Assembly (NCBI GenBank): GCA_945901025.1
Contig: CAMDJW010000009.1
Location: forward strand, 1-64,000
Direction: 5' to 3'
DNA from: Spirosoma fluviale
GTDB taxonomy: Bacteria; Bacteroidota; Bacteroidia; Cytophagales; Spirosomataceae
Length of the DNA stretch: 64,000 bases
A program made the translations under genes and the position numbers. Positions 1-8,620 of this stretch are shown in pieces. The first letter of the stretch is position 1. The number at the start of each line of letters is the position of its first letter. The notes under the pieces were generated by a model, which was given only the letters and a program-made list of their open reading frames with translations, searched no databases and was not told the DNA's origin.

Positions 1-34
1 GCATCGTAAGATCGCGGTTTTTTTTTGCCCCAAT

Positions 35-157
35 AATACCTATTACCTGATTTTATGAAGGGACGAGGTTAACCCGTCCCCTACTATTACCTATTAACTA
101 ATACCTGTTACCTGATTTTATGAAGGGACGAGGTTAACCCGTCCCCTACTATTACCT
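35..157. repeat. 65-base-period tandem repeat with palindromic core
   Basis: Two head-to-tail copies with a 65-base offset (35-99 and 100-157, the second truncated) lie just upstream of rmuC. Each copy holds an imperfect palindrome, GGGACG-a-GGTTAACC-CGTCCC (about 60-80 and 125-145), able to form a 6-bp stem or a longer cruciform. The flanks are built of AATACC/TATTACC words that recur at 1436-1462 and 57207-57255. No ORF lies inside. The function is unknown; it could be a REP-like or MITE-like dispersed element or a protein-binding site. It lacks a T-run directly after the stem, so it is not a classic terminator. Confidence 0.8.
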
Positions 158-166
158 GATTTTTTA

Positions 167-174
167 TATCTTTG
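167..174 (+). promoter_or_regulatory. TAnnTTTG box directly before rmuC
   Basis: TATCTTTG matches the Bacteroidota -7 consensus TAnnTTTG and ends 4 bases before the rmuC ATG. If used, the transcript would be leaderless or nearly so. No TTTG was found 19-21 bases upstream, because the repeat occupies that space, so this is weak. Confidence 0.3.
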
Positions 175-178
175 CTCC

Positions 179-1435
179 ATGACCATTCTCTACATTTCCA
201 TCGCCATTCTTGTTAGCTCTGCCCTAACCTATCTCCTCCTAAACGGTAAAATAGCTTTACTAAATAACCAATTAGCTCAAGCAGACGCAAACCAACATAA
301 AATCACCCAATTAGAAGCTGATAATAAAGCCATGTTTGGGAAATTATCCCAATTAGAAGGCCAAAATGAAACGCTCAAAGAAACAGTAGAAAATCAAAAA
401 TCAGATGAAGAAAAACTACGAAAAATATTAGTTGACGTTAGCAACGACTCCGTACTTAGGCAAGGGAAAATGTTGAGTGACCAACAACAAGTTAAATTAA
501 ACGATGTATTAAATCCATTAAAAGAAAAGCTTAAAGAATTTGAAGAAAAAGTCAACTTAGGTCAAAAAAATAGCCTAGAACAAAGCACCATTTTAATGGA
601 ACAAATCAAAAACCTAACGAGCCTAAACCAAACAGTAACTCAAAAAACAGAAGACCTAACCAATGCCCTCAAAGGCTCAAACAAGTCACAGGGAAACTGG
701 GGTGAAATGATTTTAGAGCGTGTTTTAGAGAGCTCAGGCCTTAAAAAAGGCATGGAATACGAAACACAATTTGTCACCAAAAATCAAATACAAGAGACCA
801 TAAAACCTGACGCAGTCATTTTTCTGCCCGACAATAAAAATATCATCATCGACTCAAAAGTATCTCTAACAGCCTATGAAAGATTTACAAGTGCTGATGA
901 CGGGACCATTGAAAAAGAACAAGCACTTAAAGAACATATCGAATCACTTAAATCACATATTAAACTACTTTCCGCTAAAGACTATCACACCAGTCTTGAC
1001 CTCAATAGCCCAGATTTCACCTTGCTATTTATCCCCATTGAGTCTGGTTTTGTGGCAACCATCAGTCAAGATTATAGCCTTTTCAACTACGCATGGGAAA
1101 GAAAAATAGTTTTGGTCTCCCCTTCTACCCTATTGGCAACTTTAAGGACCATCGCTTCCGTTTGGAAAACAGAATACCAAACCCGAAATGCGATTGAAAT
1201 AGCCCGACAAGCCGGAGATTTATACGATAAGTTTGTTGGCTTTACTCAAGACATGGAAGATGTAGGCAAACACATTAAAAAAGCAGAAGATTCCCACCAA
1301 AATGCCCTCAACAAATTAAGCACCGGAAAAGGAAATCTAGTTACTCGAGCCCAAAATCTACATAAACTTGGCGTTAAGTCGAACAAAAAACTAAACTCTG
1401 GCCTGATTCAAGAAGAGGAAGAGGAGGAAGAATAA
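179..1435 (+). CDS. rmuC: DNA recombination protein RmuC
   Basis: RmuC-family protein, 418 aa, close to the family length. A single N-terminal membrane segment (about residues 4-21) is followed by a long coiled coil (about 25-165) and then the RmuC nuclease-like domain from about residue 170, with the family signatures GNWGE (172-176) and IIIDSKVSL (222-230). The family limits inversions at short inverted repeats in E. coli and is predicted to cut DNA structures; direct biochemical proof is limited. The ATG at 179 places the membrane segment exactly at the N-terminus, which supports this start. The C-terminus is a run of eight glutamates. It is convergent with the PhnA-like gene, so it is monocistronic. 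Confidence 0.93.
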   Translation: MTILYISIAILVSSALTYLLLNGKIALLNNQLAQADANQHKITQLEADNKAMFGKLSQLEGQNETLKETVENQKSDEEKLRKILVDVSNDSVLRQGKMLSDQQQVKLNDVLNPLKEKLKEFEEKVNLGQKNSLEQSTILMEQIKNLTSLNQTVTQKTEDLTNALKGSNKSQGNWGEMILERVLESSGLKKGMEYETQFVTKNQIQETIKPDAVIFLPDNKNIIIDSKVSLTAYERFTSADDGTIEKEQALKEHIESLKSHIKLLSAKDYHTSLDLNSPDFTLLFIPIESGFVATISQDYSLFNYAWERKIVLVSPSTLLATLRTIASVWKTEYQTRNAIEIARQAGDLYDKFVGFTQDMEDVGKHIKKAEDSHQNALNKLSTGKGNLVTRAQNLHKLGVKSNKKLNSGLIQEEEEEEE

Positions 1436-1462
1436 ATTAGGTAATACCTATTACTTATTACC
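1436..1462. repeat. GGTAATA-type degenerate spacer repeat
   Basis: The whole spacer after the rmuC stop consists of TAGGTAATACCTA (a 13-base palindrome at 1438-1450) followed by TTACTTATTACC. The same words make up the flanks of the 35-157 repeat and the spacer at 57207-57255. It sits between convergent genes; its function is unknown. Confidence 0.55.
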
Positions 1463-1466
1463 AAAC

Positions 1467-1694
1467 TTACGCTTTCTTTAAAAACTCAGTCCTCAAAACC
1501 ATCACAGATTTATCTACCTTACCTTCGATTTCATCGGCAGCATCCGTTAAACGAATATTTTTCACCATCGTGCCTCTTTTAATAATTCCTGACGAGCCCC
1601 TCACTTTTAAATCTTTAATCACTGTAACCGAGTCCCCTTCTGTTAGAATTGCTCCATTACTATCGCGAACGATCAACACATCTTCTTCACTCAT
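1467..1694 (-). CDS. PhnA/YjdM-like small protein, zinc-ribbon-less
   Basis: A 75-aa protein equivalent to the C-terminal domain of the PhnA (YjdM) family: VRDSNGAILTEGDSVTVIKDL and the conserved basic GTMVKNIRL stretch are visible. The usual N-terminal zinc ribbon with its cysteines is missing; there is no Cys in the protein. Despite the historic phosphonate name, the family has no proven role in phosphonate use. It lies 41 bases downstream of ygiQ on the same strand and could be co-transcribed. The short form is common in Bacteroidota, so it is not necessarily a truncation. Confidence 0.8.
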   Translation of the reverse strand: MSEEDVLIVRDSNGAILTEGDSVTVIKDLKVRGSSGIIKRGTMVKNIRLTDAADEIEGKVDKSVMVLRTEFLKKA

Positions 1695-1735
1695 TTTGTT
1701 TAGTTTAAATGGATATAGGCACTTATAAATGACTA

Positions 1736-3595
1736 TTATTTCTTATCCCATGTATTTTTATTATTCCTAAAACCCAATAGTCTTTGAGCTAAATCAGGAC
1801 GCTTCAAAAAAGTTAATCGATTGCGAATCCAATCTTTATATTCTGGCTTATACCAGAAAAAATATTTGTTTTGATTCTGCTTTTCTTCTCTCGTCTTAGC
1901 CGTTTTAATCGGTTGCAACGTATAAGGGTGAACCCCAGAATAATAAATCACCTCAGCCACCGTCATAGGTGTGGGCGTAAAATCCTGTACCTGCTCTAAA
2001 TGAAAACCTAAATCCTTCGTTTCCGCAGCTAAATTAGCCATATCTTCTTCCTCGCAACCCGGATGTGATGAAATGAAATACGGAATTAAAGGTTGTTTTA
2101 ATCCAAACTTTGCCGAAATAGCATCATACTTCTTTTTAAATGCATGAAAATATTTAAACGAAGGTTTGCGCATTACCCGCAAAGTGGCATCTGAAGTATG
2201 TTCCGGAGCCACTTTTAATCGACCCGACACATGCCGAGTAATCAATTGCTCCATGTATTCATCATGGTTGCCATCTTGATTATTTTTATTGAAATCATCT
2301 ACCAATAAATCATATCGTACACCTGAGCCAACAAACGCCTTCTTGATTCCTGGGTGTGCGTCGACTTTACGATAAATTTCAGTCATAGGCTTATGTGAAG
2401 TGTCTAAATTATTGCAAATCACCGGGTGAATACAAGATGGACTCACACACCGAGCACAAATTGCCTCATCTTTCCCCTTCATCTTGTACATATTAGCCGA
2501 AGGTCCACCCAAATCAGAAATATACCCTTTGAAATCAGGAGCCTTCGTTATCTGTTCAACCTCCCTCATGATCGAGGCCTCACTCCTAGACGCAATAAAC
2601 TTACCCTGATGCGCTGAAATAGTACAAAAACTACAACCCCCAAAACATCCTCGGTGCATATTCACAGAAAACTTAATCATCTCAAAAGCAGGAATGGGTC
2701 CACGCTTGCGATATTTCGGATGCGGTAATCGAGTATAAGGTAAATCAAAGGATTTATCCATCTCAACCTCTTCCATCGTCTTAAATGGGGGGTTAATGAC
2801 TAATATATCATCCCCAACAGCTTGAGTGATTCGATTCGCTTGCCATTTATTCGATTCAACTTCCACAATCTTAAAGTTGGAAGCATATTTAATTTTATCC
2901 TCTAAACACACCTCATGACTGGACAACTCTACGGTCTCCCAATCCGTTGGCGGTAAAGCATCAGCCTTGGATTGTAAAAAAGCAACTTGATTGATGTGCG
3001 TTAAATCCCGCAAGTTTTTACCTTCTTTGACCCCACGCATAATTTCGCGCAGTGGCTGCTCTCCCATTCCATAGACCAACATATCCGCCCCGGAATCCAC
3101 TAAAACTGAAGGGAATAATTTGTCTGCCCAATAATCATAATGGGTTACTCGGCGTAGGGAAGCCTCAATGCCCCCGATTAAAACAGGTACATCGGGATAA
3201 ATCTCCTTTAATATTTTGGAATAAACCGTAGTGGCATAATCAGGTCTAAATCCTGATTCTCCCCCAGGTGTATAGGAATCATTCGAACGTAAGCGCTTAT
3301 TAGCTGTATAATGATTCACCATCGAATCCATACAACCAGCCGTTACACCGAAAAAATACTTGGGTTTACCTAATTTTTTGAAATCCCTTAAGTCATCTTG
3401 CCAGTTGGGCTGCGCGACTATCCCCACCTTCAACCCTTCACTCTCCATAATTCTACCTATCACTGCGGTGCCAAAAGCTGGATGATCTACATAAGCATCC
3501 CCAGAAATCAAAATTACATCGAGTTCATCCCAACCTCTTTTCTCTACTTCCTTTTTAGTCAAAGGCAACCAGTCGGTAATCGGTCTTTCATCCAT
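1736..3595 (-). CDS. YgiQ-family radical SAM protein
   Basis: A 619-aa UPF0313/YgiQ radical SAM protein. The N-terminal half resembles a B12-binding-like fold (about 25-200, including GVTAGCMDSMVNHYTANK). The radical SAM core begins at MHRGCFGGCSFC, where Cys317, Cys321 and Cys324 form the 4Fe-4S CxxxCxxC motif. A C-terminal segment carries the family motif QVQDFTPTPMT. The reaction and substrate of this family are not established. The start ATG at 3595 follows TAATTTTG (minus strand) by 4 bases, a possible -7 element like that at rmuC. Length is slightly below the E. coli protein, with no sign of damage. Confidence 0.9.
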   Translation of the reverse strand: MDERPITDWLPLTKKEVEKRGWDELDVILISGDAYVDHPAFGTAVIGRIMESEGLKVGIVAQPNWQDDLRDFKKLGKPKYFFGVTAGCMDSMVNHYTANKRLRSNDSYTPGGESGFRPDYATTVYSKILKEIYPDVPVLIGGIEASLRRVTHYDYWADKLFPSVLVDSGADMLVYGMGEQPLREIMRGVKEGKNLRDLTHINQVAFLQSKADALPPTDWETVELSSHEVCLEDKIKYASNFKIVEVESNKWQANRITQAVGDDILVINPPFKTMEEVEMDKSFDLPYTRLPHPKYRKRGPIPAFEMIKFSVNMHRGCFGGCSFCTISAHQGKFIASRSEASIMREVEQITKAPDFKGYISDLGGPSANMYKMKGKDEAICARCVSPSCIHPVICNNLDTSHKPMTEIYRKVDAHPGIKKAFVGSGVRYDLLVDDFNKNNQDGNHDEYMEQLITRHVSGRLKVAPEHTSDATLRVMRKPSFKYFHAFKKKYDAISAKFGLKQPLIPYFISSHPGCEEEDMANLAAETKDLGFHLEQVQDFTPTPMTVAEVIYYSGVHPYTLQPIKTAKTREEKQNQNKYFFWYKPEYKDWIRNRLTFLKRPDLAQRLLGFRNNKNTWDKK

Positions 3596-3627
3596 TTGAC
3601 AAAATTAATTCAAAAAGAGTATTTTAC

Positions 3628-5754
3628 CTATTTCAAAAGCTTTGCTTTTAAATAATTTGCAGTTGCATTAAATACTTTCAATGTGTTTGTAAATTTAAAC
3701 CAATGATTTGTATCGTCCACAATGACCATGGTCTCCACAGATACTTTACGTTTCATTAATCGGTTCACTAGGTCAACACTCTGATTAAATGAAACATTGC
3801 GATCATCATCCGCATGAATAATGAATACCGGAGATGTCCATGTACTTATCGAAGAAACCGGAGAAGATCTAAAAGACAAACTAGCTGCCCATTCAGCATC
3901 TGGGGCTTTATGAAATTCATCCGCCAATGGTTCCGCTTTTAATTGATTTGCCCAGTCATGCACCCCATGAATATCAACACCCGCCGCAAATAATTTTGAA
4001 TCCCTAGCTAATCCTAAAGCTGTCAAATAACCTCCATAAGAGCCTCCATAAATACCTATTTTCTTCGCATCCACAAAGGATTGAGTGGCTAACCACTCGC
4101 CCGCCGCCTTAATATCCAAATATTCTGAAGCACCTAAATGCCCGGCAGATTTAGGATGTTGAAATTCATAGCCATACCCGATGCCCAATCTATAATTCAC
4201 AGATAATACAACAAAACCAAGGTTGGCTAAATACTGATTCAATGCATACACATTGGCATAATAATCAGAATAATGCCAACCTAAAAGCATTTGCCTTGGA
4301 GGGCCGCCATGCACAAAAATAATAGCTGGTTTTTTCTGTTTACCATTTGAATTATCAAAAATCTGAGCATGTATAGATAAGCCATCCAAAGACTTATATA
4401 TTACTTGCTTAGGTTCAATCAGTGATTTTTCAGGATATTCAGCTGGGAATAGTGAAGCTGTTAATGATTTTTCTGAGCCAGCATCCGATTTGAAAATTAC
4501 CTGAGGTGCTTTTTGGAAAGTAGAACCCATGTAAACAATCCCCATGTTATTTGCCAAAGCCAATGCAGTCCATTCATTGCCATTTCCTGGCGTTAATATT
4601 TTCATATCAGCCTTGTCAACAGACACCTGAAGAATATGTCTTCTATCCTTATCCAAAGCATCAGGGCCAGTATTAACATCGCATAAAAGATTTTTTCCAT
4701 CCAAACTTAAACTTACATGCTCAACCATAAATTCACCGGGGGTCAATAACAGAGGCGAGCCACCTGAGGGAGTAATGGAATATAAATGAGGCCAACCATC
4801 ATGATAGGAAGTAAATGTGATGACATTATCAGTAGCCCAGAATAAATTTGCGCCTCCATGTGTTGTTGGGAAAGACCCTCGATTAGTTTTAGGAGCCTCC
4901 CAAACTAATTTAGAATTCTCACCTGTTACAGAAGCAGTACGAATGCTCCAAAAAACTTTTTTTCTTTGAGTCAATGAATCTGACTGGCCACCCAAAGCAA
5001 GTGTACGAATAAAGACTATGCTTTTCCCATCTGGCGACCAACGAGGACTCATGTCTTTTGCAAATGAAGGATCAATCCATTGGATTTGATTATTCCCGAT
5101 CGTCAATGATCCAATAAATGAATGGTCTCCCCTATTGGCCACAAAAACAACTTTTTAACCATCAGGTGACCACTTTAATTGAGATACAGTTCCCCTTGTT
5201 TTAAACAATTTCACAGGAGCCTCTAAAAAGTCCTCATTTTTATTGGTATCCAACTTGCAAATCCATGGTTGGCCTTCTTTAATGTAGGCAACTACATCAT
5301 TTTTAGGAGAAATTACAGGTTCATCACCTTCTGAAATAATCCGAATGGGCCCCCCTGTAAAAGCTATTTGCATCACACGAACTGTCTGAGGCTCAAGATT
5401 ACCGTTTGGATTAATAGGTTTTAAATGATCAAAATTAGCGCCATGATCTCCTCCACGCACAAACAAAACCCATTTTCCATCATCTGAAATAGATATTGAT
5501 GTTAACTCTTGCCCATCATCTTCATAAAATTAAGTTAATTTTCGAGCCTCAAAACTTGGCCCTTCAGCCACATAAATATTACGGATTCCTTTTTCATCCA
5601 TGGCCCAAGCAATCTTATTACCTTTATTGGATCGGACTAATTCTGTAGGAAATGGATGTGATTTAATGGCCTCAAAAGTGAAGTTTTGAGCCTGACTAAA
5701 TCCCTTAATTACAAACAATGCAATGATTAAAATGGATGAAAAGAAACGTAGCAT
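3628..5754 (-). pseudogene. S9 family peptidase (prolyl oligopeptidase/DPP-type), two nonsense codons
   Basis: One reading frame of 709 codons is interrupted only by two in-frame TAA codons: codon 75 (5530-5532) and codon 200 (5155-5157). Read through, it gives an N-terminal signal peptide (to about GFSQA), a WSPDG-type beta-propeller, and an alpha/beta-hydrolase domain with Ser572 in GGSYGG, Asp about 650 in HADDDRNV and His684 in DDTNHWF. The family consists of exported serine peptidases that cut after proline or clear dipeptides. Both stops fall in conserved propeller sequence (after ARKLT, and inside the repeat WSPDG-stop-KVVFVANRGD), so each looks like a single-base change. There is no frameshift and the catalytic residues are intact: a very recent pseudogene, or a sequencing error. 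The larger downstream piece could start at 5142 only from GTG and lacks a signal peptide. Confidence 0.9.
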
Positions 5755-5919
5755 GATAATTAATTTAAAATGGATTTAGAAATTTATTTAAATTTATGTT
5801 AATACTTTTAAATTTCATAATTGATTTATTCATGTTTCAGTTCAAATAATTGACAAAAATCATGATAAACTTCCAAGCATAATTTTATAAATTCGCTTCC
5901 AAATTTAAAAATATTTACA

Positions 5920-6705
5920 TTGATCTACAGTACCGTCATCCTAGAGGAGATCTTACGATTTGCAAATCCAACAGAAAGCGTTTGGATAGAATCTAAATCG
6001 AAAGGAAATGCCAAAGAACTCGCTTTAGCATTTGTCATGGCGCCTAGATTTATTTCAAAAACTCAGATAATTAACTCATTAAATGTCATTGACGGTTGGT
6101 CCTGGCAGGATTATACCCTAGATAAATTAGTTCGCATTTATATCATCTGCTTGATATCTGAGAAAGATGGTACGGACCAACTCAATTTATTGTTTGACAC
6201 AGCTGAAATTAATGAAGCAGTTGCCTTGCATGCTGCACTACCCGCGTTAAAAAATCCAGACCAATTTTTATTAAGAGCAACAGATGCCGTAAGATCCAAT
6301 ATGGGCTCAGTGTTTGAATCTATTGCATTTGAAAATCCTTACCCAAGCCTGTATTTTTCGGAATTAGCCTGGAATCAAATGGTTTTAAAATGCATCTTCA
6401 ACGACAAAGCTATTCATCGAATTTATGGATTAGAAAACAGAGCAAACCAGGCCCTTGCAGATACCTTATCAGACTTTGCGCATGAGAGGTGGGCTGCAGG
6501 CAGACGAGTTCCATCCCAAGTATGGCGATTAGTTCCTAAGTTTATGAATGAAAATTTGCATCGCGATATTAAAAAATTAGAACAATCAGATAATCCTAGA
6601 GATATTCTGGCTGCACAATTGGTCATCAAAGAGATAGACCAACCCGGAAGTACAAAAGAGCAATGGAAAGAATTAGAATTGCCTGAACCTATATATCAAG
6701 CTTAA
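5920..6705 (+). CDS. eboA: EboA domain protein
   Basis: First gene of a six-gene ebo operon. The 261-aa protein is mostly helical and leucine/alanine-rich, with no enzyme motif that I can see, as expected for EboA. Identification rests partly on context: it is followed in order by EboB to EboF. Ebo genes were studied in cyanobacteria, where they are needed to get a scytonemin monomer to the periplasm; EboA has no assigned activity. The frame begins with TTG at 5920; the first in-frame ATG is about 40 codons in and would remove sequence that looks coding (ILEEILRFANPTESVWIESK), so TTG is preferred. It is separated by 4 bases from eboB. Confidence 0.8.
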   Translation: MIYSTVILEEILRFANPTESVWIESKSKGNAKELALAFVMAPRFISKTQIINSLNVIDGWSWQDYTLDKLVRIYIICLISEKDGTDQLNLLFDTAEINEAVALHAALPALKNPDQFLLRATDAVRSNMGSVFESIAFENPYPSLYFSELAWNQMVLKCIFNDKAIHRIYGLENRANQALADTLSDFAHERWAAGRRVPSQVWRLVPKFMNENLHRDIKKLEQSDNPRDILAAQLVIKEIDQPGSTKEQWKELELPEPIYQA

Positions 6706-6709
6706 AAAT

Positions 6710-7729
6710 ATGTGTCAAAACCCTCATCAAAAGGAAATAAATCCTTCACATTTTGAAGGATCAACGGAAGAAAAAGCAACAGCAAATGTGGTGGATCATG
6801 ATTTCATGAACTACACTCAGGGGATGAAATTTTTTGACCCTCATATGCACATGAGCTCGAGGACCACGGATGATTATCAAGCTTTAGCTGACGCAGGTGT
6901 GGTTGCACTGATTGAACCGGCTTTTTGGTTAGGCCAACCGAGAACTGGTTTAGCATCTTTCAAAGACTATTTTTCTAGCCTTGTTGGCTGGGAGAGATTC
7001 CGATCTTCCCAATTTGGCATCAAACATTATTGCACGATTGGTTTGAATTCTAGAGAAGCCAATAATGAAGCCCTTGCCGAACAAGTGATGGAAATACTTC
7101 CCTTATTTCTTCAAAAAGAAGGTGTAGTCGGGGTTGGTGAAATCGGCTTTGATGATCAAACAGCTGCTGAAGAAAAATATTACCGGGCCCAATTAGAAAT
7201 GGCTAAGGAAATGAACCTGCCAGTCCAAGTGCATACTCCCCATCGCGATAAGAAAAAAGGGACCGAACGAAGTATGGCCATTGCTTTAGAACATGGAATA
7301 GACCCAAAAATGGTTATTATTGATCATAATAATGAAGAAACCGTAAAGTCTGTTTTAGATCAAGGTTTTTACGCCGCTTTTACCATTTATCCTTTTACCA
7401 AAATGGGAAATGAACGTATGGTCGAAATTGTCAAAGAATACGGGCCTACTCGAATTATGGTCAATTCTGCTGCGGACTGGGGAATTTCAGATCCCTTGGC
7501 TATTCCAAAAACAGCCGCTTTGATGAAGATTAAAGGGATAGATGTAGAGATCATACGCCAAGTAACCTATCAAAATGCTTTGGACGCTTTTGCCCAAAGT
7601 GGACAAATCAATGAAAGTGATTTTATTCATGGCCTGGAAATTGATCAATCACAAAAATTCAATGGAAACACCGTACTCAGAGGAGGTCAAGCGCCACGAA
7701 TAAATAAAAACTCTATGATTATTCGTTAA
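6710..7729 (+). CDS. eboB: EboB, TatD-family metal hydrolase
   Basis: A 339-aa amidohydrolase-superfamily (TatD-like) TIM barrel. Metal-binding candidates are visible in order: FFDPHMHM (HxH), GVGEIGFD (Glu), VQVHTPH (His), IIDHNN (His) and NSAADWG (Asp). The N-terminal 35-40 residues before MNYTQGMKFFDPHMHM are variable and hydrophilic, so an internal start is possible. In ebo operons this is the predicted hydrolase, whose substrate is unknown. Its stop overlaps the eboC start (TAATG), implying coupled translation. Confidence 0.9.
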   Translation: MCQNPHQKEINPSHFEGSTEEKATANVVDHDFMNYTQGMKFFDPHMHMSSRTTDDYQALADAGVVALIEPAFWLGQPRTGLASFKDYFSSLVGWERFRSSQFGIKHYCTIGLNSREANNEALAEQVMEILPLFLQKEGVVGVGEIGFDDQTAAEEKYYRAQLEMAKEMNLPVQVHTPHRDKKKGTERSMAIALEHGIDPKMVIIDHNNEETVKSVLDQGFYAAFTIYPFTKMGNERMVEIVKEYGPTRIMVNSAADWGISDPLAIPKTAALMKIKGIDVEIIRQVTYQNALDAFAQSGQINESDFIHGLEIDQSQKFNGNTVLRGGQAPRINKNSMIIR

Positions 7730-8610
7730 TGAAAGCAAAAATCAGAGCCTTCATTGAACTAATGCGACCTGCGAATGTCATTACTTCTTTAACAGATGTT
7801 TTAGCTGGTATGTCCGTCGTAGGATTTTTGTTCAATATTATAGACATAAATTCAGTAGTGTTTTTAGGTATTTCAACCATGTGCTTGTATGCAGGTGGCG
7901 TTGTTTTCAATGATGTGTTTGACCATGACTTGGACAAAATTGAAAGGCCGGAACGCGCATTACCCAGTGGAAGAATATTGAAATCTGAGGCCATATTCGG
8001 TGGAATTTTATTGCTATTCATGGGTATATTTTGTGCATTTTGGCATAGCAAATTGAGCGGCTTTATTGCCATCATCATTAGCATTTGCGCTTTATTTTAC
8101 GATTGGAAAGGCAAGCATATGTCCATTTTCGGGCCGATCAATATGGGTTTATGTCGAGCCTTTAATTTGCTTTTAGGAATGAGCGTTTATGAAATAGGTG
8201 TTTTTACCTATGGTTATTTAATCCTAATCCCATTAATTTACATCGCAGCCATTACCCTAGTTTCAAGGGGTGAAGTACATGGAGGAACTCCTAAAACCCT
8301 ATTATTTGCATTATTTCTTTTTTTGTTGGTCCATATTTGCCAACTATATTTTGCTGATAAATTTGGACATTTATATCTAGCATTCCCTTTTATTGCCACT
8401 CACTTTTATTTAATTTTCAACAAATTAATGGTGGCCATAAAGAATCCAATAGGCCCCAATATCGGCAAAACAGTTAAAACTGGGGTTTTAACTTTAATTT
8501 TAATGAATGCAGCTTGGGTTAGTTTGAGTGGACAATGGGAAATGGCTATATTTGTTGTCCTGCTTTTACCCGTATCAATTCTATTAGGTAAAAAGTTTGC
8601 AGTTACGTAA
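7729..8610 (+). CDS. eboC: EboC, UbiA-family prenyltransferase
   Basis: A 293-aa integral membrane protein with about eight to nine membrane segments. The first Asp-rich UbiA motif is NDVFDHDLDKIERPERALPSG; the second region is YDWKGKH followed by GPINMGLCRAFNLLLG. UbiA proteins transfer prenyl groups to aromatic or other acceptors in the membrane. In the ebo system it is the likely step that puts a lipid tail or carrier on the metabolite; this is inferred from the family. It overlaps eboB by one base and is followed by eboD after 10 bases. Confidence 0.92.
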   Translation: MKAKIRAFIELMRPANVITSLTDVLAGMSVVGFLFNIIDINSVVFLGISTMCLYAGGVVFNDVFDHDLDKIERPERALPSGRILKSEAIFGGILLLFMGIFCAFWHSKLSGFIAIIISICALFYDWKGKHMSIFGPINMGLCRAFNLLLGMSVYEIGVFTYGYLILIPLIYIAAITLVSRGEVHGGTPKTLLFALFLFLLVHICQLYFADKFGHLYLAFPFIATHFYLIFNKLMVAIKNPIGPNIGKTVKTGVLTLILMNAAWVSLSGQWEMAIFVVLLLPVSILLGKKFAVT

Positions 8611-8620
8611 ATTTGAGTTC

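Noticed and set aside
35-157. A CRISPR-like array (repeat-spacer pattern)
   Set aside because: Only two tandem copies with no unique spacers, and no cas genes in the window.
3628-5754. Stop-codon readthrough or recoding of TAA
   Set aside because: TAA is the normal stop of most genes here (for example rmuC and proS), so pseudogenisation or sequence error is simpler.
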